Below are positions 7,194 through 15,836 of a stretch of DNA of 64,000 nucleotides, in pieces. Source of the DNA: JADCRZ01 sp041751095 (GTDB taxonomy: Bacteria; Bacteroidota; Bacteroidia; Chitinophagales; Chitinophagaceae); contig JBGSYC010000002.1 of assembly GCA_041751095.1 (NCBI GenBank), forward strand, positions 1 through 64,000. Reading direction: 5' to 3'. The notes beneath the pieces are model-generated. The model ran no database searches. It was not told the DNA's origin and saw nothing but the letters and a program-made list of their open reading frames with translations. The first letter of the stretch is position 1. Every line of letters starts with the position of its first letter. Position numbers and translations under genes: made by a program.

Positions 7194-9011
7194 TTAGCTG
7201 GTCTTCTGTGTTTGATTTTCGAATTGCATATGATGCAGCTTACTGTAAAATCCTTCTAAGACGAGCAATTCTTCGTGTGTACCGGTTTCCTTTACTTCAC
7301 CTTTGTCAAGCACTATAATTTTAGTGGCTTTGCGGATTGTAGATAAGCGATGGGCGATCACAATCGATGTTCTTCCTGAGATAAGCTTATTTATTGAATT
7401 CTGAATAAGCACTTCACTTTCCGTATCAACACTTGAAGTGGCTTCGTCAAGAATGAGAATAGAAGGGTCATATAACAAAGCCCTGATAAAGGACAACAGT
7501 TGGCGCTGCCCAAGCGATAAGGTGCTGCCTCGTTCCATAACATTGTAATCGTATCCCCCCGGTAACTCCATAATAAAATCGTGCATTCCTATCATGGTAG
7601 CCGCTTCAATCACGCGTTCCCGGCTGATGTCGGGATTTCTCAGGGTAATGTTATCAAGCACTGAACCTGAAAAAAGAAACACATCCTGAAGCACCACACC
7701 TATTTTACTTCTCAAGGCGTGTAATGAGAAATCGGTGATTTTTACGTCATCAATTCTGATCTGTCCTTTATTAATATGGTAAAGGCGGCTCATCAGGCTG
7801 ATAATAGACGTTTTACCGCTTCCCGTATGCCCTACGATCGCAACAGTTTCTCCAGGCTCAACCGTAAACGTAATATCTTTCAACACATACCTTTCGTCCA
7901 CGTACGCAAACCATACGTGGTCAAACTGGATTTTACCCTTTAATTTATGCTGAGCATGAATGCCATCATCTTTTGAATAATCTGCATTGTCCAGCACCTT
8001 AAAAACCCTTTCACTGGCCACAATGCCCATTTGCAAAACATTAAACTTGTCAGCAATTACGCGCAACGGCCTTGAAATAAGATTGATCAGTAAAATAAAT
8101 GAAATGATCTTACCTGTTAATAAAACCGCCTGCTCCGCCGGCAGTCTCATTGCCTGGCTGGCCGCCCACCAAACCAGCAATCCCGTAGAAACGGCTAAAA
8201 TGATCTCCACGATCGGAAAGAATACGGAATAGGCAAAAATGGCATTGATGTTGGCATTTCTGTGTTCTTTGTTGATTTTCTTAAATTTCTGAAACTCCCT
8301 TTCTTCTGACGCAAATGCCTGAACCACCTGCATTCCTGTAATATGTTCCTGGATAAAAGCATTGAGCTGGGCCACCGCGTTACGCACCCGTATAAAGGAT
8401 TTGTTTACGCTTTCTTTAAAAAAGTACGTGGCTACAAAGAGAACAGGGAAAGGGCTGAGGCTTATCAGGGCCAGTCGCCAGTCGATCCAGAACATGCAAA
8501 CAAGTATACAAATGATAGACAGAATGTCGGCAAGAATGGGTATTAGCCCGTCGGCAAAGATATCGTTGATCGATTCAATGTCGTTTATCGTGCGGGTGGT
8601 AAGTGTTCCTATGGGCGTTCTATCAAACTGGGAAAGGTTCAGTCCGAGCACCTTATTATACACCTTAACCCTCATATCCTTCACAACGGCTTGTCCAAGC
8701 CAGGCACTGATGTAGGAGAAATAAAAGCGGATGAGGCTTTCAGCAACCAGCAATACGATCTGCCAGATCGTAATAAATACGATCATTTCAATGAAAGGGT
8801 TCTTTGACTCACCCTGAACAGCAGCACCCTGCTTTATATACTGGTTGACAGATAGCTGGATAAGGTATGGCCGAACGGGCGAAAGCACTGCCAGAACGAT
8901 CGCCATGAATAAAGAAAGGTAAAAGCGATTCCTGTATGGGGCAGCGAACGAAAAAACCCTGCGAAGCAAACTAAAATCGAAAACTTTCTTAACCGGAGCT
9001 GCATCTGCCAT
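7194..9011 (-). CDS. MsbA-like ABC exporter (fused membrane and ATPase domains)
   Basis: 605-aa half-transporter working as a homodimer or heterodimer in the inner membrane. Residues 1-330 are the six-helix exporter domain. Residues about 360-600 are the ATPase, with Walker A GHTGSGKTS (Lys400), Q-loop LQDVFLF, signature LSLGQ (498-502), Walker B SILILDEATSS and an H-loop in VIAHRLSTI. Lipid A, lipid or drug export is possible; the sequence does not decide. It lies upstream of and co-oriented with atpB. A heptamer repeat array is directly upstream of its start. Confidence 0.92.
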   Translation of the reverse strand: MADAAPVKKVFDFSLLRRVFSFAAPYRNRFYLSLFMAIVLAVLSPVRPYLIQLSVNQYIKQGAAVQGESKNPFIEMIVFITIWQIVLLVAESLIRFYFSYISAWLGQAVVKDMRVKVYNKVLGLNLSQFDRTPIGTLTTRTINDIESINDIFADGLIPILADILSIICILVCMFWIDWRLALISLSPFPVLFVATYFFKESVNKSFIRVRNAVAQLNAFIQEHITGMQVVQAFASEEREFQKFKKINKEHRNANINAIFAYSVFFPIVEIILAVSTGLLVWWAASQAMRLPAEQAVLLTGKIISFILLINLISRPLRVIADKFNVLQMGIVASERVFKVLDNADYSKDDGIHAQHKLKGKIQFDHVWFAYVDERYVLKDITFTVEPGETVAIVGHTGSGKTSIISLMSRLYHINKGQIRIDDVKITDFSLHALRSKIGVVLQDVFLFSGSVLDNITLRNPDISRERVIEAATMIGMHDFIMELPGGYDYNVMERGSTLSLGQRQLLSFIRALLYDPSILILDEATSSVDTESEVLIQNSINKLISGRTSIVIAHRLSTIRKATKIIVLDKGEVKETGTHEELLVLEGFYSKLHHMQFENQTQKTS

Positions 9012-9016
9012 ACAGG

Positions 9017-9024
9017 CAAAGATA
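9017..9024 (-). promoter_or_regulatory. -7 promoter element close to the ABC exporter start
   Basis: CAAAGATA (minus strand TATCTTTG) is an exact TAnnTTTG match ending only 6 nt before the ATG at 9011, whereas other genes here keep 15-27 nt. Either the mRNA is nearly leaderless or the match is chance. Confidence 0.35.
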
Positions 9025-9045
9025 GGAATAATCGATTTGAGATTA

Positions 9046-9239
9046 AGCTATCGGCTGTCAGCTATCGGCTTTCGCCTATCGGTTGCAGTATCCGCTACCA
9101 GTTATCGATGTCAGGATTATTTCGGATTGCCGATTTCTCATTTCTGATAGCTCATTGCTCATAGATCACAGCTGATAGCTGATAGCTCATAGCTGATAGC
9201 TGACGGCTGACGGCTGATAGCTGACGGCTTATAGCTCCT
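9046..9239. repeat. Two inverted arrays of a degenerate heptanucleotide
   Basis: From 9142 to 9232 there are thirteen consecutive 7-bp units of consensus RGCTGAY (for example AGCTGAT, AGCTGAC, GGCTGAC). From 9046 to about 9080 there are five units (AGCTATC, GGCTGTC, AGCTATC, GGCTTTC, GCCTATC) that are the reverse complement of a rotated version of the same heptamer (GATAGCT). The two arrays could therefore pair across a spacer of about 60 bp. The right array supplies the stop codon of the gene ending at 9229. Confidence 0.85.
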
Positions 9240-11442
9240 GCTCTCCAAGAGCCTTCCTGTACGCTTTAATAAAGATGGCTCCCAGGTTCTTATACGGGGG
9301 GATATAATCATCGAACATTTCTTTTTGCTCCCCTCTGAACTTTTTGCTCAGGTCTCTCCACATGGTTATCCATTCTATACTCCTGCCGTTACGGAGGGTG
9401 TTATTTACCGACTCAAGGATAGGTTCGTTTACGGTTCTTGTCCCGACCTGTTTGGAAGATATTATGTGAGCATCGTTGCTAATGGTAAGCACTTCATTTA
9501 AATTATTATAGCCGCCACAGGAACCCAGTACAACTATCCTTGCGCTCGGCTGAATCTGGTTAAGTGAGTACTTAACGTGATAACTATGCCCGCGATGGAT
9601 AAATATGGAAGGCTTGAGGTTACGGTCTGACAGATATTCATTGAGCTTTGCCTGTGCTTTTGCATCGGGGTCATCGGGCCCGTATAATGGCTTGTTTGCA
9701 AAGATCCAGACCGGCTTTCCTTTGGTAGACCGGATCCATATCCAGTCGCGGTTGTTATCAGTTATACTCCAATCCGGGCTGCCCCGGAACAGGGCAAGGT
9801 AATTCGCATATGAATTTTGACCATCCCGGTCTTCATCTCCATAGAAAAACACCTGCTGCACAATCCGTCCGCTGTCATCAAGCAGGGAGTTATAATCGAC
9901 GGTATAAACAGGCGGAATACCCAGCTGTTCAGAAAGATTCACCCGGCCGGAGCTGTCTGCGGATTCAAAAAGCGTTTTTTCGAGTTTATAGATCACCTGC
10001 CCGTTTTTGCTTGCGTTCTTAATACACCGCTCCAGGTTCCAGGATGCTTCACTGAGCATAAAGCTGGCCAGTGCCTTGTTTTTTTCAAAAATACTGCTGT
10101 AAGAGTCGGCTACATCAACTGCATCTTCTGCATTGTCAGGGTTGGTTGATTTTTCCAGTCCTATCATGAAAGCCCTCATAAGTGCAGTAGAACTTTCCTG
10201 GGGCATCGATTTGAGCAGGGTATCAAGGGTATTATAAGCGGCAGCGAGTTTGATAAATTTGCGGAAATAATCGGCATTCACGCTCATTACAAGTGTGTCT
10301 CCGCGGGGGATCTTCATACGCTGAAAGATCCGTTTGAAAACACCCAGGTAACTTGATGTATAAATTTCGTCTTCACCCAGAACGCACAGATAATATAATT
10401 CCTGGGGATTAAGTTGTTCGATGCTTCTGAACCGGACGGCATCCGGCGCGCTGTGTAAACCGTTTATCGTACGGATAAATCCCTCTTTAGCTTTTTTTGT
10501 CATCATGCTTGTAAGCGACGACATCTCCATGGCCGTATCTTTACCAGCCATCCTTCCTGCAAACGCTATTCTGGTTTTTACAAGCAGGCGGTAATAATTC
10601 AGCTCATTTTCCTTAACCTTATCAATATCCTCGAATGTGATCTTACCTTTTACAAGCAGGTCTATAAAGGGGAAGTACAATTGTCCGCTTTTGCTGATGG
10701 CCATTTTAGCTACGGTTGTAACAAAAGAATCCTGGCTTGCGCGGATCTTACTCCCAAGCTTATCGTGCGCAGCAGCGAAATCGTAAACCTTTCGCGGGTT
10801 TTGGTAAGCCGCTACCCTGATAAGACTGTCTGCAAAGGGTACGTTGATATTGCGTTTTAAAACACTTAGTATTTCAGTCGGGTGTAAAACAAGATACTTC
10901 TTCAGCAAAATGATCCTTGAAGGTTCCACACCTGCGTTTTCCGGAAAGGAAAAGCAATCGAGTAATATTGTACCTACTCCATAGCTGTTTTCTATGATCA
11001 CGGGTTCTATGCTTGCATTGCGTTTATCCAGCTCCAGTGCTTTGGCATACGCATCAATGAGTGCCTGCGCCATTGTTACCGGAAAATCCCTTCTTTGGTA
11101 ACTTGAATTGTATCCTTTTAGCAGAGATTCAAGTCCGAGAAGATATTTAATCTTACTGTTGTGGGGCATTACCGAATCCCGCTCTATCTTTTCCTGCCAT
11201 TCGTCAACGCCTTTAATTAAGGCATAATCAATTTGCAGGTTAACGGTTTCGTCTCTTGAAAGGCCAATAATCCCGTCATCTTTGCCGTCGAGCTTTAACA
11301 ATCGCTTTTGCTCGCGGTCAACCTTGTCGTGCCATAGTAACCGGCTCTTTTCAATCCGGTAAGGTGAAACTGATGTGCCCTGCGAAAAAGTATGGGATGC
11401 GAAAAGGAACAAATAAGTAACGAAAAGTAAAAATCTATACAT
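9229..11442 (-). CDS. Exported protein of unknown function with a possible clan CD peptidase-like C-terminus
   Basis: 737 aa with an N-terminal signal peptide (FLLFVTYLFLFASHTFSQ). Residues about 30-520 are helical, without a recognised family. The C-terminal part (about 525-737) alternates predicted strands and helices. It contains a hydrophobic strand ending IFIHRGHS (His619) and a second strand ending VVLGSCGGY (Cys642). This strand-His / strand-Cys arrangement resembles the dyad of caspase-like (clan CD) peptidases, although 23 residues between the two is shorter than usual. Activity is not shown; the fold is my inference. Its stop codon lies inside the heptamer array, and an exact -7 element precedes it. 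Confidence 0.8.
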   Translation of the reverse strand: MYRFLLFVTYLFLFASHTFSQGTSVSPYRIEKSRLLWHDKVDREQKRLLKLDGKDDGIIGLSRDETVNLQIDYALIKGVDEWQEKIERDSVMPHNSKIKYLLGLESLLKGYNSSYQRRDFPVTMAQALIDAYAKALELDKRNASIEPVIIENSYGVGTILLDCFSFPENAGVEPSRIILLKKYLVLHPTEILSVLKRNINVPFADSLIRVAAYQNPRKVYDFAAAHDKLGSKIRASQDSFVTTVAKMAISKSGQLYFPFIDLLVKGKITFEDIDKVKENELNYYRLLVKTRIAFAGRMAGKDTAMEMSSLTSMMTKKAKEGFIRTINGLHSAPDAVRFRSIEQLNPQELYYLCVLGEDEIYTSSYLGVFKRIFQRMKIPRGDTLVMSVNADYFRKFIKLAAAYNTLDTLLKSMPQESSTALMRAFMIGLEKSTNPDNAEDAVDVADSYSSIFEKNKALASFMLSEASWNLERCIKNASKNGQVIYKLEKTLFESADSSGRVNLSEQLGIPPVYTVDYNSLLDDSGRIVQQVFFYGDEDRDGQNSYANYLALFRGSPDWSITDNNRDWIWIRSTKGKPVWIFANKPLYGPDDPDAKAQAKLNEYLSDRNLKPSIFIHRGHSYHVKYSLNQIQPSARIVVLGSCGGYNNLNEVLTISNDAHIISSKQVGTRTVNEPILESVNNTLRNGRSIEWITMWRDLSKKFRGEQKEMFDDYIPPYKNLGAIFIKAYRKALGEQEL

Positions 11443-11468
11443 AATACCGTTATAATGATGCGTAAAAG

Positions 11469-11476
11469 CAAAAATA
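11469..11476 (-). promoter_or_regulatory. -7 promoter element of the clan CD-like gene
   Basis: CAAAAATA is TATTTTTG on the minus strand, an exact TAnnTTTG match 27 nt before the ATG. CAA at 11498-11500 (TTG on the minus strand) is a -33 candidate after a 21-bp spacer. Confidence 0.55.
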
Positions 11477-11634
11477 CTACCAATCAGTCAAATGGACCAA
11501 CGGGATGCTTTTTATGAGACAGGCAATAGTTAATTTATGTTGCGCTGACCATCTTTTTAAATTTAATATAACAGATTTCATATTAAAAAATTGTGAACTT
11601 ACCACGCCGGAGGGGTCTTTATACATAATTCAGC

Positions 11635-11642
11635 TACGTTTG
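11635..11642 (+). promoter_or_regulatory. -7 promoter element of the response regulator
   Basis: TACGTTTG matches TAnnTTTG exactly and ends 17 nt before the ATG at 11660. No clear -33 element was seen at normal spacing. Confidence 0.55.
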
Positions 11643-11659
11643 TGTAAAGAAATTGTTAA

Positions 11660-12346
11660 ATGGATTCAAAGGACAAGAAAATCCTGATAGCTGATGACGA
11701 GCCGGATATTCTTGAAATCATAGATTACAACCTCTCCGCTGAAGGTTATCATGTATATACCGCCAAAGATGGAGATGAAGCGCTTTCAAAAGCAAAAATA
11801 ATAAAGCCGGATCTTATCATTCTTGACATCATGATGCCAAAAAAGAATGGCGTTGAAGTTTGTGAAATTCTCCGGTCACAGCCGGCCTTTAAGGACACAC
11901 TGATTATATTCCTGACAGCGCTTAATGATGAATCCTCGCAAATGAAGGGGCTTGATACCGGCGCCGACGACTATGTGAATAAACCTATAAGCCCTAAACT
12001 TTTAATGAGTCGTGTTAACGCACTATTCAGGCGAACAAGCAAGCCTGGCGAAAATGAAAATAGCGTATTAAAACTTGACAACCTTGTTATTGATCCTGTA
12101 CAATTTCTGGTAAAGGCTGATTCCAAAGAAATATCACTTGCCAAGAAGGAATTTGAGCTTCTTTACCTGCTGGCCTCCAAACCTGGCAGGGTTTTCCTGC
12201 GGTACGAGATTCTCAATCAGGTGTGGGGAAAGGATGTCATTGTAGGTGACAGAACAATTGATGTCCATATCCGTAAGATACGCCAGAAGTTAGGCCTCGA
12301 TTGCATTACAACGGTAAAAGGCGTGGGGTACAAATTTGATCTTTAG
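11660..12346 (+). CDS. PhoB/OmpR-family response regulator
   Basis: 228-aa DNA-binding transcription regulator. The receiver domain (1-120) has the acidic pair Asp12-Asp13, phosphoacceptor Asp56 in LIILDIMMP, the Thr of FLTAL and Lys108 in YVNKPIS. The C-terminal winged helix (about 135-228) has the usual KEFELLYLLASKPGRVF and RTIDVHIRKIRQKLG segments. The histidine kinase follows on the same strand, then a PhoU-like protein and a phosphate transporter. A PhoB-like role in phosphate control is therefore inferred from context. Confidence 0.93.
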   Translation: MDSKDKKILIADDEPDILEIIDYNLSAEGYHVYTAKDGDEALSKAKIIKPDLIILDIMMPKKNGVEVCEILRSQPAFKDTLIIFLTALNDESSQMKGLDTGADDYVNKPISPKLLMSRVNALFRRTSKPGENENSVLKLDNLVIDPVQFLVKADSKEISLAKKEFELLYLLASKPGRVFLRYEILNQVWGKDVIVGDRTIDVHIRKIRQKLGLDCITTVKGVGYKFDL

Positions 12347-12347
12347 C

Positions 12348-12415
12348 GTGCCCTCGCCTGAAGGCACTTAAATCTCCTGATCAACAAACGTCTTCGAGAT
12401 CAGGACAAGGCACTT
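12348..12415 (+). other. Hairpin flanked by 9-bp direct repeats between regulator and kinase genes
   Basis: TCCTGATC (12375-12382) and GATCAGGA (12398-12405) form an 8-bp perfect stem with a 15-nt loop. Direct repeats AAGGCACTT (12361-12369 and 12407-12415) flank it. GTGCC at 12348-12352, right after the regulator's stop, can pair with GGCAC in either repeat, giving two alternative folds. There is no T-run, so it is not a standard terminator. Confidence 0.6.
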
Positions 12416-12471
12416 TAAGGATGATTACATAACTTTATCATGAATTGAAGATGCTGTGCCAACGGTAAGTT

Positions 12472-13533
12472 ATGAATATCAAAAATATTTCCCCCAAGCA
12501 GATCGCCGCCATTAATGCAGCGTCTATTTCATTGCTTGTGTCCATAGCGTGTTTCGCTTTCCTGCATAACTGGCAGATCGCACTGGGTACCTTTATTACC
12601 CTTTTTCTTATCTCTTATTTTCTCATTTTTTTCTTTCTTCAGCGGTTTATATACCGGCGTATAAAGCTGATCTACAAATTCATATATCAGACAAAGGCGA
12701 GCAGAAAAGAAGAAGTGTATTACAAATACATCCTGCCCAGAAAGAGCATTGACGAGGTAAGCGAGGATGTGGAAAAGTGGGCGGTTCAGAAAAGCAATGA
12801 AATAGATATCCTCAAAAAGAATGAAGCCTACCGGAAAGAGTTTTTACAAAACCTTGCTCACGAATTCAAAACGCCCATATTCGCCATACAGGGGTATGTG
12901 GACACGCTGCTGAATGGCGCTATGGAAAAGCCCGACATCAGGAAAAAATTTCTTGAAAACACTTCCAGAAACGTAGACCGTCTCGTTAACCTTATGAACG
13001 ACCTTGATGAAATATCACGGTTAGAACGCGGGGAACAGTTACTCTACAAACACAATTTTGTTATCCAGGATCTTATACGGGAAGTATTTGAATCTTTGTC
13101 GATAAAAACAAATGAAAAAAATATACGGTGTCAGATCAAAAAGGGCTGCGAATCCCCGGTAACGGTGTTTGCCGACAAGGAAAAGATCCGGCAGGTGCTG
13201 ATCAATCTGATTGAAAACTCGTTCAAGTACGGGAAACCCGAAGGAAACATCGTTGCCAGCGTTTACAAAACTGAAGATAAGCATGTGCTTATTGAAATAA
13301 GTGATGATGGCATAGGTATAGAAAGCGATCACCTGCACCGCATATTTGAGCGGTTTTACCGCACGGATAAAGCAAGAAGCAGGGATAAGGGCGGCACGGG
13401 TTTAGGATTATCGATTTGCAAACATATAGTGGAAGCTCATAACCAGGCCGTGCATGTCCGAAGCACGCCGGATGTAGGAACTACCATTGGTTTTACCCTG
13501 GAAGGCCGTACTGAGCAGCCTGCCAGGTTTTAA
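12472..13533 (+). CDS. Sensor histidine kinase, PhoR-like
   Basis: 353-aa inner-membrane kinase. Two membrane helices (about 11-31 and 37-57) are joined by only a few residues, so there is almost no periplasmic sensor domain, and no PAS or clear HAMP domain is seen. The dimerisation/phosphoacceptor segment NLAHEFKTPIFAIQGY carries His130. The ATPase domain has the N box (NLIENSFKYG), G1 (DDGIGI), F box (ERFYRTD) and G2 (GGTGLGLSI). It pairs with the preceding regulator, although 125 bp separate them. The minimal input region suggests sensing in the membrane or through a partner such as the nearby transporter or DUF47 protein. Confidence 0.92.
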   Translation: MNIKNISPKQIAAINAASISLLVSIACFAFLHNWQIALGTFITLFLISYFLIFFFLQRFIYRRIKLIYKFIYQTKASRKEEVYYKYILPRKSIDEVSEDVEKWAVQKSNEIDILKKNEAYRKEFLQNLAHEFKTPIFAIQGYVDTLLNGAMEKPDIRKKFLENTSRNVDRLVNLMNDLDEISRLERGEQLLYKHNFVIQDLIREVFESLSIKTNEKNIRCQIKKGCESPVTVFADKEKIRQVLINLIENSFKYGKPEGNIVASVYKTEDKHVLIEISDDGIGIESDHLHRIFERFYRTDKARSRDKGGTGLGLSICKHIVEAHNQAVHVRSTPDVGTTIGFTLEGRTEQPARF

Positions 13534-13677
13534 ATTAACTCCGGTAGGCGGCTTAAACCATAAATATCTTCATTACCTTAAATCATAACTATCTGTATTA
13601 TAAGGAAATTTATAATACTTTCCGTGTTAAGAAATTATTACCAAACTTGTTTTTCTGTAATACAGGTTCAATCTTTA

Positions 13678-13685
13678 TACTTTTG
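13678..13685 (+). promoter_or_regulatory. -7 promoter element of the DUF47-PiT operon
   Basis: TACTTTTG matches TAnnTTTG exactly and ends 15 nt before the ATG at 13700. A TTG at 13647-13649 is farther upstream than the usual -33 position. Confidence 0.55.
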
Positions 13686-13699
13686 CCCAAATTTGTCTT

Positions 13700-14347
13700 A
13701 TGGGGTTAAATTCTATAATGAAGATCTTCATGCCGAAGGATAAAATTTTTTATTCTTTGTTTGAAGAAGTTGCAGCCACCGTGGCTAAGATGGGCAGGTT
13801 GCTCAAAGAAGTTGTAGCCCAACCCGACTTTGACAAACGAGCTGCCATTATTTCCAAGCTGGAAGATATGGAGCATATTAATGACGACTTTACGCATAAA
13901 ATATTTACCGAACTCGGAAGAAACTTCATTACTCCTTTTGACAGGGAAGATATCCATCACCTTGCATCTTCCCTGGATGATATTGCAGATTACATTTATT
14001 CAGCCGCCAAAAAGATCAATTTTTATAAGGTTAATCCTAACGACCAGGGAATTCAGAAATTAGCCGACCTGATCGAGCAGTCTTCTGAGCAAATCAAAAA
14101 GGCTGTTTTTGAACTGCGGAATATGACCAATATGCGCCAGATCACCGACGCTTTGGTTAAGGTTAACAGTATAGAGAATCAGGCTGATGACATATTCGAC
14201 ATGAGCATCGACCGCCTTTTTGAAACAGAACCTGATGCCAAAGAAGTTATAAAGAAAAGAGAGATTTTCCAGGTAATGGAAATTGTAACGGACAAGTGCG
14301 AAGACGCCGCCAACGTGATCGAATCCATTATCATCAAATACGCTTAA
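13700..14347 (+). CDS. DUF47 family PhoU-like protein, partner of PiT transporter
   Basis: 215-aa all-helical cytoplasmic protein of the DUF47 / PhoU-like family, recognised from the repeated helical bundle (LEDMEHINDDFTHKIFTEL..., TPFDREDIHHLASSLDDIADYI). These proteins usually lie next to PiT phosphate carriers and are thought to modulate them. Here the transporter starts 86 bp downstream on the same strand, and the two-component pair lies just upstream. Met7 and Met11 are alternative starts; the first ATG fits the promoter spacing. Confidence 0.9.
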   Translation: MGLNSIMKIFMPKDKIFYSLFEEVAATVAKMGRLLKEVVAQPDFDKRAAIISKLEDMEHINDDFTHKIFTELGRNFITPFDREDIHHLASSLDDIADYIYSAAKKINFYKVNPNDQGIQKLADLIEQSSEQIKKAVFELRNMTNMRQITDALVKVNSIENQADDIFDMSIDRLFETEPDAKEVIKKREIFQVMEIVTDKCEDAANVIESIIIKYA

Positions 14348-14433
14348 GCATTCTGAAGATTTGAGATATAATCCTGAACATGTGTCTCCCTTTCTCAGGA
14401 TTTCAAATTTTCACATGCTCTAATTAACTTCTT

Positions 14434-15450
14434 ATGGCTTTTCTTATCATCATCATCATATTCGCTTTGATATTTGACTTTATCAATGGATTTCATGATG
14501 CTGCTAATTCAATTGCCACCATTGTGTCCACGAAAGTGCTTACCCCTTTCCAGGCAGTGCTATGGGCAGCGATCTTTAATTTTGCTGCCTTTTTTATCTC
14601 AAAATACGTCATCGGAGAATTTAAGATCGCAAACACGATCGCCAGATCCGTTAATGAACCCTTTGTTACTCAGGAGGTGATTTTTGCCGGGCTTATAGCC
14701 GCTATTTGCTGGAACCTGTTAACCTGGTGGTTTGGTATACCCTCCAGTTCATCACATACTTTATTGGGAGGGTTTATGGGCGCTGCGCTCGCGCATGCAG
14801 GAGCGATGAGCGCTAAAGGGATCGACGTTATCAATTATGCCAGTGTAATAAAGATATTCCTATATATCTTCCTGGCTCCGGTGATAGGAATGGTTATGGC
14901 ATTTATTATTACGGTTATCATTGTAAATATATGCCGCCATGCCACTCCGTATAAAGCCGATAAATGGTTTCGCAGGCTGCAATTAGTATCCTCTGCATTG
15001 TTTAGTTTAGGTCACGGTGGAAATGATGCCCAAAAAGTGATGGGTATTATTGCCGCGGCAATGGTAGCAGCAGGACAATTGAACGATATCAGGAATGTTC
15101 CAAACTGGGTACCCATTGCCTGTTTTGCCGCTATTGCACTGGGAACCTTAAGCGGTGGCTGGAAAATAGTGAAAACCATGGGCACCCGTATTACGAAGGT
15201 AACGCCACTTGAAGGCGTAAGTGCTGAAACAGCGGGGGCATTTACATTGTTTTTAACGGAACACCTTGGCATTCCGGTAAGTACCACCCACACCATTACC
15301 GGGGCTATTATCGGAGTAGGGGCAACCAAAAGATTATCGGCAGTTCGCTGGGGAGTGACTGTTAACCTTTTATGGGCCTGGATCTTAACCATACCGGTCA
15401 GTGCAGCTTTGGCTGCCCTGGTATATTATCTTCTGAAACTATTTATCTGA
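14434..15450 (+). CDS. PiT family inorganic phosphate transporter
   Basis: 338-aa inner-membrane symporter for inorganic phosphate (proton- or sodium-coupled). It has about ten membrane helices and both halves of the PiT signature: GFHDAANSIATIVSTKVLTP near residue 20 and GGNDAQKVMG near residue 190. It also has the paired SSSHTLLGG and STTHTITGAI motifs. Length is normal for the short bacterial subclass. It forms an apparent operon with the DUF47 gene. No pstSCAB genes are in the window. Confidence 0.95.
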   Translation: MAFLIIIIIFALIFDFINGFHDAANSIATIVSTKVLTPFQAVLWAAIFNFAAFFISKYVIGEFKIANTIARSVNEPFVTQEVIFAGLIAAICWNLLTWWFGIPSSSSHTLLGGFMGAALAHAGAMSAKGIDVINYASVIKIFLYIFLAPVIGMVMAFIITVIIVNICRHATPYKADKWFRRLQLVSSALFSLGHGGNDAQKVMGIIAAAMVAAGQLNDIRNVPNWVPIACFAAIALGTLSGGWKIVKTMGTRITKVTPLEGVSAETAGAFTLFLTEHLGIPVSTTHTITGAIIGVGATKRLSAVRWGVTVNLLWAWILTIPVSAALAALVYYLLKLFI

Positions 15451-15836
15451 CACCGTAATTTACCCGACGCACGGAGAGTTCACTAAGATTTTAATTGAGG
15501 TTAGGTTTGGTCTTGAGGTTGCCTTTGTTTTTCTCTGTGCTTCCGCTTGATGTTGACTCTGTGGTTCCTGCATCAACAAAAACTCGCCTTCAGTTATATA
15601 GAAGAATACCATGTGTTCCTGTTCGTGAACTTTGTGTAAGCTTGGTGTTCTACTTTGTGCTACTTTTTGGGACACGAAAAACACATGGAACCACTAAAAA
15701 AAGCTGCATAAGATAAATCGTGGATTACCAACAAACCCCTTGAGTTATATAATAGTAGATTTACATGCACTTGTCGGGTACCTTTGCCTGGTATGATTAC
15801 ACAAAAAAGATTTATCCGGCATCATAAACTGAATCT
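15451..15836. other. Gene-free interval with eroded repeat-like sequence
   Basis: From about 15470 to 15720 the minus strand reads like a worn, low-complexity repeat built from phrases such as ACCACAGAG, CACAGAG, ACACAAAG and GTTCACGAA, a type of dispersed intergenic filler met in several phyla. CCATGTGTT (15609-15617) and AACACATGG (15680-15688) are inverted copies. The 74-codon minus-strand frame through it is not a credible gene. The right part carries the rfbA promoter. Confidence 0.5.
15779..15786 (+). promoter_or_regulatory. -7 promoter element of rfbA
   Basis: TACCTTTG matches TAnnTTTG exactly, 50 nt before the rfbA ATG. No -33 element at canonical spacing was seen. Confidence 0.45.

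Noticed and set aside
9142..9239. CRISPR-like array
   Set aside because: Units are 7 bp and contiguous, without spacers; it is a short tandem repeat.
15460..15684. 74-codon minus-strand frame
   Set aside because: It arises from the low-complexity repeat-like filler; no conserved protein pattern.
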